This document shows, piece after piece, positions 55,676 through 64,000 of a DNA stretch of 64,000 nt. Below the pieces are notes generated by a model. It did no database searches. It was not told the DNA's origin and saw only the letters and a program-made list of their open reading frames with translations. How positions within the stretch are numbered: position 1 is the first letter of the stretch; each line of letters opens with the position of its first letter. Made by a program: the position numbers and the translations under genes. The stretch covers positions 1 through 64,000 of the forward strand of contig JAUCBJ010000073.1 in assembly GCA_032718475.1 (NCBI GenBank), given 5' to 3'. The DNA is from Nemertoderma westbladi (Eukaryota > Xenacoelomorpha > Nemertodermatida > Nemertodermatidae).

Positions 55676-57879
55676 GCAAAAGTTTAGAAATTTTCCAAGT
55701 AGAATTTCCGTGTGGCCTTCGAGAAGCTAAGATAATAGCAGTTAATTAGTTAATTAAGTTGATTACGGTAAAAACACCATTTTCAACCTGCCTTTTAAAG
55801 GAAATTAATTGTTTTACAGTATAAGACTTCAATAATTATACTTAAAAAATATACAGATGTAATCCGCATACTCCATTCTATTATAGTTTTTAATTAGTTC
55901 AAGTGATTTGCTTTAATAATCGTGTCTTTAATTGATCTAAAGTAATTAAACCGGCATAAAAAATGTATTCTCATTAAATACTGCTCATTTATTGGTTAAC
56001 ATCCAAGTTGGCTTGATTCCCAGCAACACTTGAGGTATTCAGTCAGCCTTGCTTGTAAGAGGCAGACTGCTGCTGCTGCTAGTAGCCATCCATTCACTCA
56101 CTCTCCATTGAACTGGCTGATTGGAGGTGTGTGTGTATCGGGTTCAATGACATTAATATTATTACTAAAGTAACGTCGGGATGTTAATATTCACTGGAGC
56201 TATGAGTCTCTCTGGTTAGTTGAATGAATGAAATAAATAATTGTTTTACTGTTCCGAATATCAATGTTTATTTCTGTAGGCCAACTTACTGTATTATTAT
56301 TTAATCTAAATGTACATAATAGTTTAAATAAATTATTTCACAATTTCATTCCAATTCATACTGCTTACGCAACCATGCTAATTAGGTATATTAAATGGCA
56401 GGATTGTTTTTAATTAAAATTTTTACAGAGCAAACAAGTATATTGTATTTAACTGAAAGTTAATTTATTTCGGTAAGTAGGCCTTGCGGTTTGTTAGTTT
56501 AGTTAGTATAATAAGTATCAAATATATTACGTGCTGCTGTACAGTAAACGCGGCTTTGCGTTATTGAATTACAGAATTGGCGGTACAAAGTACATTAATA
56601 GGGATCAGGCATATTGCATTTATATAATTGTTGTTGTAAATGTACAATAATATGCGCCACTAGTTTATTTTAGTAACTGCAATGTGTATTTCATTTGTAC
56701 CTGCAACCCATTAAAAAGGGCATCTGAACATATCGCGGACAGGCTGACTATTCACCATAACAAAAAAACCCAAATCGCCGCAGTTCCACTTACAGTTCCA
56801 TATTATTCTGTTTTGCAATTCAACCCAATTTATCTGCTCTCTGCTACACGCGGTTTTATCCACGAGTTTTGTAAAGTCCCGACTTATCGGGAATGACATG
56901 AACTTAGCGTCCGGAATATTCTGATCAGATTAAATCTACTTGGCGCTGTAATACTGCATCCCGTTGTACCAGAAGTTATTAAAACATACCGGCTGTTCAG
57001 CTAGTCTCAACTCCTAAATCTCTAAATCACTGCACGACTACTGTCTTCTGAGGAATTTATTTGGAACGTCGTTTTAGTGTTCGTGTGTCGCTGTTTGTTT
57101 AGGATTAATTTCGTTTATCTTTAACTTGCTACGTATATGGTCAACCGGGTTTATGTAACCTATGCTTCAACATGTAAAATTATATACGATAGACAGACAT
57201 ATAAACACTAGCTATAAAGCAATATACTAAACATATATATGGTGCGCACGATGACCTACATCCAGTAGGCCATGGCGCGCACATAGACACATCTGGCTAT
57301 GATGGAGGTTCTGAGATTTTTCACAACCCTCGATTGCAACCTACATTTACAAAAATATAGTTATTGTGAACGATGTGACGCCATTGTAAGGTTTATTATG
57401 ATTTATTATAAGTGTACAATTCATGATTTATTATGAGTGGTGTAAAACTTTGTGACACTGTAATTTTTGTGTGATGGAATCCGTGCAATGTTAAACTCTG
57501 AAATAGTCAGAATTGGAATTATCGAACCTAGAAAACTGAAATACTGTGTACTTCAAGATTTCAAGATTAAGAGACAGAATACTCAGAAAGCATGAATGTT
57601 CAAGATCAGGCAACGCGTTCATGGGGCCTCCGCGCGACACGAGACTGCATACGTACCAAGTTTGGTATAATTTCATCAATGATTGACCGCTACTAACTAG
57701 GGCTCTTTGAATTACGTATGACAATTTGTAGTTTTACAATACTCGTGTCCTTCATTAGCCTCGTTACGCTCGTCCTGTTTTGTCAGAAAATATTTTTCAT
57801 AAACGCAGACTGACGACCTTTATAACTATGCAAAGTCTCGAAACTGTGCGAGTAACTGCTGATTTATGGCAGATGGATA
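55676..57879. other. Intergenic, nothing recognised
   Basis: AT-rich; no frame over 80 codons and no domain. A (CTG)n-like CTGCTGCTGCTAG lies near 56070. Confidence 0.4.
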
Positions 57880-58250
57880 CTCGAATCCACCCCAAAACTC
57901 GTTGCGTTCGTACTGTACAACCTGGTCACCAAATATATACCTTACAACATTCCATTATCAGTACTAATCAAAATTATATATCATCCAATATACTAAACCA
58001 TGTGGTTGACGAGTAGTGAAAACAATAATCCCTATTGAGGATTATAGTCAACACAGACTCGTCTTCATTACAACCGTCGTTGCACTCGTCCTGTACATCT
58101 GGTCACCAAAATAAATAAAATAAAACATTCCACCAACGGTACTGATCAAATTGACATATCGTCCAATATGCTAAACAAGGTTATTTACGAGAATAGTCAA
58201 CACTATATTAGATTCCTTCGTTACCCTCGTTGCGCTCGTCCTGAAGGCAC
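57880..58250. repeat. Diverged ~185-bp tandem duplication
   Basis: GTTGCG/ACTCGT, CTGGTCACCAAA, ACATTCCA, GTACTRATCAAA, CATCCAATAT/GTCCAATATG and CTAAAC occur in the same order at about 57898-57998 and 58080-58180. CTCGTT(A/G)C(G)CTCGTCCTG words lie at 57760, 58080 and 58225. Confidence 0.65.
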
Positions 58251-59778
58251 CACAGAATTTCTTTTTGGAAAATTTCTAGAAAAAACCTCGTTAAAAGACT
58301 TAGTTGTCGTGTGATTTATCCTACAGCCGACCACCACGTAGGCCTACTAGGCCTACTGTACATACCGGCTGCAGCATGCAATAGACTGAAACAAGAACAT
58401 TGATACTGCAGGGCTGTAGCATGGATTGTATGATGCTCTTAAAATCTTATATACTTTCAGTTTATCAATTTGGTATGGTATTACAACCAATCAGACAGTT
58501 TTACATAGATTACAGTACACCAAATAAGATTAGCCTGTCTGATTGATGTCTACCCAATGTATTCCTATTGTACTCTGTGTGACTGGAGACTGGGCCATGG
58601 TGTTCTTTAGTACAGAACGCCATGATCTGGGCTCACGTTTTTGCCATTGCGCTACTACTTCTGCCAGTATACATGCATACATGTGTACTCTCTACTTCAC
58701 GTTTTGATTAGTATGCAGATTATAAGGGTAAATATTAATATTGTTGTATCCACGCAACTCAACCCACGCGTAGGTCAAGGTGAAGGTGACACCGTCAGCT
58801 CTATATCTGTCGCTCTAAGATATCCCATACATTATACGCACGCATGTGCGCTTACAGTAAGTGTCGTCGTGGAATAATATAATAGTTTCGCACGTTTTAT
58901 TTTTTCCTTTGGTAGGGTACTAATGATAAAACAAAACATGATTTAATCTACTTTCTACCAGCATGAATACAATCTCTCTTAGGTCTTTAGAATTGGTGAA
59001 TTTTCCCATGATATCACGATTCACGATTAGGCAGATAGTTAGCAATTGCCTTAAAAATAACACTAGTAACTTAATTTCATTATTGCACTACAGACTACAA
59101 TACTCATGTACAATACTCAGGTCTCTGATCTCTAAGAGTATGGCGTTCACCACAAAACGGCACTTAAACTTTCATTCCACTAACCAACAAAAATTGTAGG
59201 AAAGGAATGGAAAGTAGATTACTTGAAGCTTGTTGCCAAACTTCCTTGCCAACTGTAGTACTATTAGTCGAATCACAACCCAGTTAGGCATGGGCAGGCA
59301 ACGTGTTCTAAGGGGTGTGCAAGCTCTCTATCACACAGGTGCACTTACATTGTAGTTCTATTTGAGGCCTCGGACCTACTCTCTGATTGGCTGATCTGTT
59401 CTGGTGTGCCATTCCTGTCCCTCTTATTTCCTTATTTATTAAGAAATCGTAATCAATCGAATTCAGTGAACATCTCTGATAACTTGCCAACATTCCTTTT
59501 TACTTGTTCAGTATTGAACTCATATTTATTATTCATGTCATTGCGTAGCTTTGCTTTTTAGTCTATTTTGGTGGCAGTGAACTACGGAATTGGACAACGA
59601 TTAGCAATTATTCCTGGAATAGAAGATTATTTGGTAAGTAGTACCTTCCATCGCCCTCATATACCTAATCGCTTTATAATGCGTATTCCTACAATTACTA
59701 ACTCATCATTATTTAACAACAACTATTGTTTGCATGTACTGTAGATATATTTTTTATATAATAGTAGCCAACTTTATA
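58251..59778. other. Intergenic, upstream of ARID3; possible untranslated exon
   Basis: Mostly featureless. GAAGATTATTTG/GTAAGTAGT near 59633 is a good donor and could end a 5' untranslated exon that splices to TCTCTTTAG/GATACCGG at 61647, just before the ARID3 start codon. This is inferred only from splice-like words. Confidence 0.3.
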
Positions 59779-60028
59779 ATATTTTATTAAGAACCCCCGG
59801 GTGAATTAATTTCCGAGTACTGTATCAGACAATATACCGGTAAATATAATATAGTAATACATTCAATTATATTAAAGTAAACTGTTTAAAAAAATATATA
59901 GAATATTTTATTAAGAACCCCCCGGGTGAATTAATTTCCGAGTACTGTATCAGACAATATACCGGTAAATATAATATAGTAATACATTCAATTATATTAA
60001 AGTAAACTGTTTAAAGAAATATATAGGA
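59779..60028. repeat. ~123-bp tandem duplication
   Basis: AATATTTTATTAAGAACCCC ... AAAGTAAACTGTTTAAA is present twice, nearly identical (one extra C in copy 2), so it is recent. Confidence 0.93.
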
Positions 60029-60305
60029 TATTTCAAAATATATCCTAATTACGGGATATATTTGGAAGAGCATCTGGAATTCTGTATCAGTATTTTACAA
60101 AGGTAATTAATTGAATTTATCAGATAGTGACGCAGATTGACCGCAAGTAAAAAATTTATCTCCAGCGCAAATTTGGTCGCTTATGAAATAGAGTTTTATT
60201 ATTTATATTAAGTTGAAATAAAGTATTGTTCAGTTCAATTTAAAAAAAATACTTTGGTTAATTATTAAATTAAATTAAGTTTTTAAACGTTTAGACTAAA
60301 CACAA

Positions 60306-61215
60306 ACACCTGAAATATTGTGTCGTTATTCTGGTACATGACCCCCCCCCCCCCCCCCCCCTCAAATTGTTCTACAAATCTTAATGAGATTGCATGAAAT
60401 TTGAAACAGAGATAGTCTCACCTCCCGACCACTGACTGGGTGAGCCAGCATTTTTATTTTTGCTTTCAATCTTTAGCTACAAGCGTTTAAAAAAGGTATC
60501 GCAGTCGATATTGCACCAGTTACACCGCAGTTATTCTTCAACCTTATAGTGATTTGTTGCTACTGTTAGTAAGCTGGACGTACAAGGATTCCAAAAATGT
60601 AACACAATCAGAATTTCGTGGAAAAATCGCTGAGATATGAGCGTTCTAATGTTGCATGGTTATGCACTTTGCAAGGCTATTTTATTCTATTTAATAAATG
60701 CACAATATTCTGGAACATTTTGTTTATCACCTACGTAGCTGGGCAACAATTCAATACCTCTTTTATTATACTATTACGTAGATACTCACATTCACAAACA
60801 AAATGTTCCAGAATATGTTGTATTTATTAAATAGAATAAAATATCCTTGCCCAGGTGTAAAACCATGCTACTTTTAAACCTATATCTCAGCTATTTTACG
60901 ACGAAATTCTGATTGTGTTATATATTTGGGAATTCTTGCACGGCCAGCTTTCTAAAGTTCACAACAAATCACTATAAAGTTAAAGTTGAATAATAACTGC
61001 AGTACGACGGGTGCAATATCGACGGAGCCACCTTTTTTAAACGCTTGTAGCTAAAGAATGAAAGCAAAAGAATAATTCTGGCTCGCCCAGTCAGTGGTCG
61101 GCAATTGAAACTATCCCTGTTTCAAATTCCATGTAATTTAATTAAGATTTGTAGAACAATCGGGGGGGGGGGGGATGTATATGAATAACGACACTATATT
61201 CCAGGACATGGTGTA
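60306..61215. mobile_element. 910-bp foldback element with ~430-bp arms
   Basis: The left arm (ATTGTGTCGTTATT, C-run 60342-60361, GACCACTGACTGGGTGAGCC, GCTACAAGCGTTTAAAAAAGG, ATAGTGATTTGTTG, ATTCTATTTAATAAATGCA) reappears inverted in the right arm down to AATAACGACACTATATTCC and GGACATGGTGT. Arms are diverged 10-20% by eye. It has the same end motif (ACACCATG...ATAGTGTC) as the 40421-40945 element, and poly(C)/poly(G) tracts at the same relative place. Confidence 0.85.
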
Positions 61216-61659
61216 TTTGCGGAGATTTTTGCGCCATTAACACTAATTTACATTATTAGCTGTCAGTATTTTACTGTAATGGATACAGAGGCCCGGCATC
61301 TTATTCAAAACTCTGAATTGTGTATTTGGTAATATTTAATTACATCAATTTAATTAAATTAGCTTAAATGTTACTTATATACGTACATTTAGCGCTATAT
61401 AAATATTATATTATTATTATTATTATTACTTTCTTGTAAATAAATAAACTAATTATAACTAAAAAATAAAAAACTAACACAAGAGTTGAAAACATTTGAA
61501 TTCAGACACTAACATCTCATTTCCTTTCTTTATAAGAACTAATAAAAATTTTATCGGTGATTTTTATTAGCCATTTTTTCATAAATTAAAGTTAAAACAT
61601 GTCTGTCAGCTGTTATTGTCAATTCCATCTGTTTTCATCTCTTTAGGATACCGGTTGCC
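61216..61659. other. AT-rich 5' flank of the ARID3 exon
   Basis: Contains (ATT)n at about 61408-61429 and a pyrimidine-rich CATCTCTTTAG just before the coding exon, a plausible 3' splice site. No clear promoter. Confidence 0.4.
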
Positions 61660-63810
61660 ATGGAGACGGTTAGATACGAGGCGCGCGTGCGCCCTACCGG
61701 CTACTTTGTGCCCCCGACGTACGAGATAGCTTCCCGACAGGTCGGGGGGTCCTTGCTTCCCGCCCACAGCTGGTTCGATCCGCCCCCTCGTCTAGCCCCC
61801 CCTCACGACATCCCCTCCAGCAGCGAGGAATCGCCCCCCCAGCTGTCCCCCTCCACATCTGGGGAAGTCCGAGGCTCACCGGACGACCCAGGACACTATG
61901 TCCGAGGCTCACCGGACCCCGGACACTACGTCCGAGGCTCACCGGATCCCGGACACTATGTCCGAGGCTCCCCAGAGCCCGGACACCACGTCCGAGCCTC
62001 TCCGGAGCCCGGACACTACGTCCGAACATCGCCGGACCCCGGACACTACGTCCGAACCTCGCCGGACACCGGACGTGAGGGACTGTGGACCTACGAGGAC
62101 CAATTCCGATCGCTTTACGAAATATCACCGGACCCGAACCGGAAGGCGTTCCTCGACAACCTGTTCCTGTTCATGCGGAACCGCGGAACTCCTATAAGCC
62201 GAATCCCAATAATGGCGAAACAAACTCTCGATCTGTTCGAATTGTTCAACGAGGTGGTCGCGAAGGGCGGCTTGGTGGAGGTGATTAACCGTAAACTCTG
62301 GCGGGAAGTCGCCACCGCTCTCGGTCTACCGGCCTCCATCACCAGCGCAGCATTCACTCTCCGCACTCAGTACATGAAGTATTTGTATCCGTACGAGAGC
62401 GATTACCTCAAACTCAGTCATCCTCGGCAGCTGCAGGCCGCCATAGACTGCAACCGTAGGGACGGGAGACGGGCTGAGTCTGGCAACAACGGGCTGCTTA
62501 GTAACGGATCAGTGGGTCACCTTAGCAACGGATCTATGGGTCACCATAGTAACGGGTCAGCGGGTCACCATAGTAACGGGTCCGTGGGTCACCATAGTAA
62601 CGGGTCCACGCCAGTCTACCGGACTCCTCCCGTTCTGGAGGAACAGCCGCAGGACCTGTCGGTCTACCGACCGCGGACCGCCGAGGTCAGTAAACCCCCG
62701 TCCTACTCTACGGCGGTTCAGCGTCAGTCTGGTCTCCGTACCAACGGTCTCACCAACGCCGACCATCCGACAAACCCCATAGACTTCAGTCGGAACTCTC
62801 CGACGGTGACGGGGCTGGCACCGCGCAGTGTAGTGGCCACCACCGGGTGTCCGACGAACCTGCAGACAGGGTGTCCGACAAACCTGCAGACCGGGTGTCC
62901 GACAAACCTACAGACCGGGTGTCCGACAAACCTACAGACCGGGTGTCCGACAAACCTACAGACCGGGTGTCCGACAAACCTACAGACCGGGTGTCCGACA
63001 AACCTACAGACCGGGTGTCCGACAAACCTGCAGACAGGGTGTCCGACAAACCTACAGACCGGGTGTCCGACAAACCTACAGACCGGGTGTCCGACAAACC
63101 TACAGACCGGGTGTCCGACAAACCTACAGACCGGGTGTCCGACAAACCTACAGACCGGGTGTCCGACAAACCTGCAGACCGGGTGTCCGACAAACCTGCA
63201 GACCGGGTGTCCGACAAACCTACAGACCGGGTGTCCGACAAACCTACAGACCGGGTGTCCGACAAACCTACAGACCGGGTGTCCGACAAACCTACAGACC
63301 GGGTGTCCGACAAACCTACAAACAGGGTGTCCGACAGACCGTCGACGGCGTTGGTCCCCCTGGATCGACGATTCTGGAATAGAAGAGGACGCCATCTACC
63401 GAGAGCAACGGGAAATGTTAGCCAACAACTCAGGAATCCCGTTTAAAAAGAGATTGAGCTACTCCGCGCAGCAGGGGAAAGTTGTGGTGAGTCGGTCTGG
63501 GGGTGCCGACAGCAGACTCTCAGATAGTAGACATATGGATGACAGACACACAAATAGCAGAGACCCACAAGATACCGACACCAACGCGAAACCCCCAATG
63601 GCCTTCCAGCAATCCCGAATGAGTATCCAGCCAATCACAGACAAGCTATCCCCCTTCGCCACGCCTCTTGCGATGACAGTGGAACTCACCGGAACTATTT
63701 ACTCTGGGGTTTTGTATCCGGTCGCCTTGACTCCAATGACTCCAGCCACTCCCATCAACTCGACCCCTATAGATACATTCGCTAATGGCTTGAAATGCCA
63801 CCCTTACTGA
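61660..63810 (+). CDS. ARID3: Dead ringer/ARID3-type transcription factor
   Basis: 716 residues in one uninterrupted exon; ATG in GCCATGG context at 61660, likely after an acceptor at 61646. A disordered N-terminus with a 10-residue repeat is followed by the ARID DNA-binding domain (residues about 140-250: LWTYEDQFRSLYEIS, FMRNRGTPISRIPIMAKQ, ITSAAFTLRTQYMKYLYPYE). Then comes the extended-ARID helix (LQAAIDCNRRDGRR) specific to the ARID3 subfamily. Downstream are an SNGSVGHH repeat, a CtBP-type PQDLS motif (about 331) with PIDFS (about 371), 20-odd copies of GCPTNLQT (396-560), and a C-terminal VELTGTIYSGVLYP that resembles the REKLES domain. ARID3 proteins bind AT-rich DNA and act as developmental activators or repressors in the nucleus. 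AATAAA at 63843 fits its 3' end. Confidence 0.9.
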   Translation: METVRYEARVRPTGYFVPPTYEIASRQVGGSLLPAHSWFDPPPRLAPPHDIPSSSEESPPQLSPSTSGEVRGSPDDPGHYVRGSPDPGHYVRGSPDPGHYVRGSPEPGHHVRASPEPGHYVRTSPDPGHYVRTSPDTGREGLWTYEDQFRSLYEISPDPNRKAFLDNLFLFMRNRGTPISRIPIMAKQTLDLFELFNEVVAKGGLVEVINRKLWREVATALGLPASITSAAFTLRTQYMKYLYPYESDYLKLSHPRQLQAAIDCNRRDGRRAESGNNGLLSNGSVGHLSNGSMGHHSNGSAGHHSNGSVGHHSNGSTPVYRTPPVLEEQPQDLSVYRPRTAEVSKPPSYSTAVQRQSGLRTNGLTNADHPTNPIDFSRNSPTVTGLAPRSVVATTGCPTNLQTGCPTNLQTGCPTNLQTGCPTNLQTGCPTNLQTGCPTNLQTGCPTNLQTGCPTNLQTGCPTNLQTGCPTNLQTGCPTNLQTGCPTNLQTGCPTNLQTGCPTNLQTGCPTNLQTGCPTNLQTGCPTNLQTGCPTNLQTGCPTNLQTGCPTNLQTGCPTDRRRRWSPWIDDSGIEEDAIYREQREMLANNSGIPFKKRLSYSAQQGKVVVSRSGGADSRLSDSRHMDDRHTNSRDPQDTDTNAKPPMAFQQSRMSIQPITDKLSPFATPLAMTVELTGTIYSGVLYPVALTPMTPATPINSTPIDTFANGLKCHPY
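61868..62075 (+). repeat. 30-bp coding minisatellite in ARID3
   Basis: About seven units encode (R/T)SP(D/E)PGHYVR; period 30 bp, nucleotide differences mainly at third positions and G/A of the RG/RT/RA codons. It lies N-terminal to the ARID domain. Confidence 0.93.
62490..62612 (+). repeat. 24-bp coding minisatellite in ARID3
   Basis: About five units encode NGS(V/M/A)GH(H/L)S (AACGGGTCNGTGGGTCACCA...). Confidence 0.9.
62848..63335 (+). repeat. 24-bp coding minisatellite in ARID3 (GCPTNLQT x ~20)
   Basis: The unit GGGTGTCCGACAAACCT plus RCAGACC is almost invariant; only CTA/CTG and ACC/ACA change, both synonymous in the ARID3 frame. Because the unit is a multiple of three and stop-free, several other frames are open too; they are artefacts. 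Confidence 0.95.
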
Positions 63811-63842
63811 CTGACTCACTCAGTAGTTGATTCCATAAAATG

Positions 63843-63848
63843 AATAAA
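63843..63848 (+). terminator. Polyadenylation signal of ARID3
   Basis: AATAAA 33 nt after the TGA of the ARID3 exon. Confidence 0.5.
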
Positions 63849-63946
63849 TTATTTATGATTATTAGTTTTTACTCGATATAACTTAATTTAAAAAAAAATG
63901 TTAAAAACATTTTAGCAGCACCTGAGTAACCTTATTGACTAACCGA

Positions 63947-64000
63947 CTCTCTCACTCACTCACTCACTCACTCACTCACTCACTCACTCACTCACTCACT
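63947..64000. repeat. (ACTC)n microsatellite running off the window
   Basis: At least 12 perfect tetranucleotide units to the right edge. Confidence 0.97.

Noticed and set aside
62724-63446. Alternative frames over the ARID3 repeat (GHPVCRFV, SDTRSVGL, SDKPTDRV)
   Set aside because: 24-bp periodicity keeps them open; only the ARID3 frame continues into conserved domains on both sides.

Overview
The window is animal nuclear DNA. The evidence is GT-AG introns, host genes of metazoan families (an LSD2/KDM1B-type histone demethylase and a Dead ringer/ARID3-type factor), AATAAA polyadenylation signals, a THAP/P-element transposon, BEL/Pao and APE-type LINE retroelements, and tRNA-derived repeats. 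It is AT-rich outside exons and extremely rich in minisatellites. I read it as an invertebrate, probably marine, but the sequence does not let me name the species.

Layout. 1-2.0 kb: BEL/Pao polyprotein remnant with its reverse-transcriptase core missing. 2-7 kb: AT-rich DNA with decayed coding remnants and small repeats. 7.0-8.7 kb: a ~59-bp minisatellite that runs into the first visible KDM1B exon. 8.7-32.7 kb: the 3' half of KDM1B on the + strand, five exons, every boundary phase 0. Its first visible intron holds a 2.86-kb TIR transposon (with a nested MITE and a (GGGAT)n tract), tRNA-derived sequences and a LINE that is itself interrupted by another LINE. Its last intron (17805-32576) is almost entirely a 42-bp tandem array of about 330 units. 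33.3-34.4 kb: a MITE followed by two GC-rich minisatellites. 34.5-38.0 kb: a P-element with perfect ~71-bp TIRs. 38.2-40.2 kb: a small two-exon coiled-coil gene. 40.4-40.9 kb and 60.3-61.2 kb: two members of one foldback family. 41.2-44.4 kb, 46.2-46.6 kb and 47.6-49.3 kb: minisatellites of 22, 16 and 60 bp. 49.3-59.8 kb: gene-poor DNA with decayed LINE, gypsy-like and tRNA-like fragments. 61.7-63.8 kb: a single long ARID3-type coding exon with three internal coding minisatellites.

Most interesting observation. In the last KDM1B intron each 42-bp unit looks like a complete 3' splice-site module: a CTAAC branch-point-like motif, a T-rich tract and CAG about 29 nt later. Each is followed by a short copy of the start of the authentic last exon (CACACC ... 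CTGTTACCG). The true acceptor is simply the last module of the array. The last 16 units before the real exon are exactly 42 bp, free of stops, and in frame with it. Choice of acceptor could therefore insert 14, 28, ... up to 224 residues just before the C-terminal FAD-binding segment. This is inferred from sequence; no expression evidence is available here.
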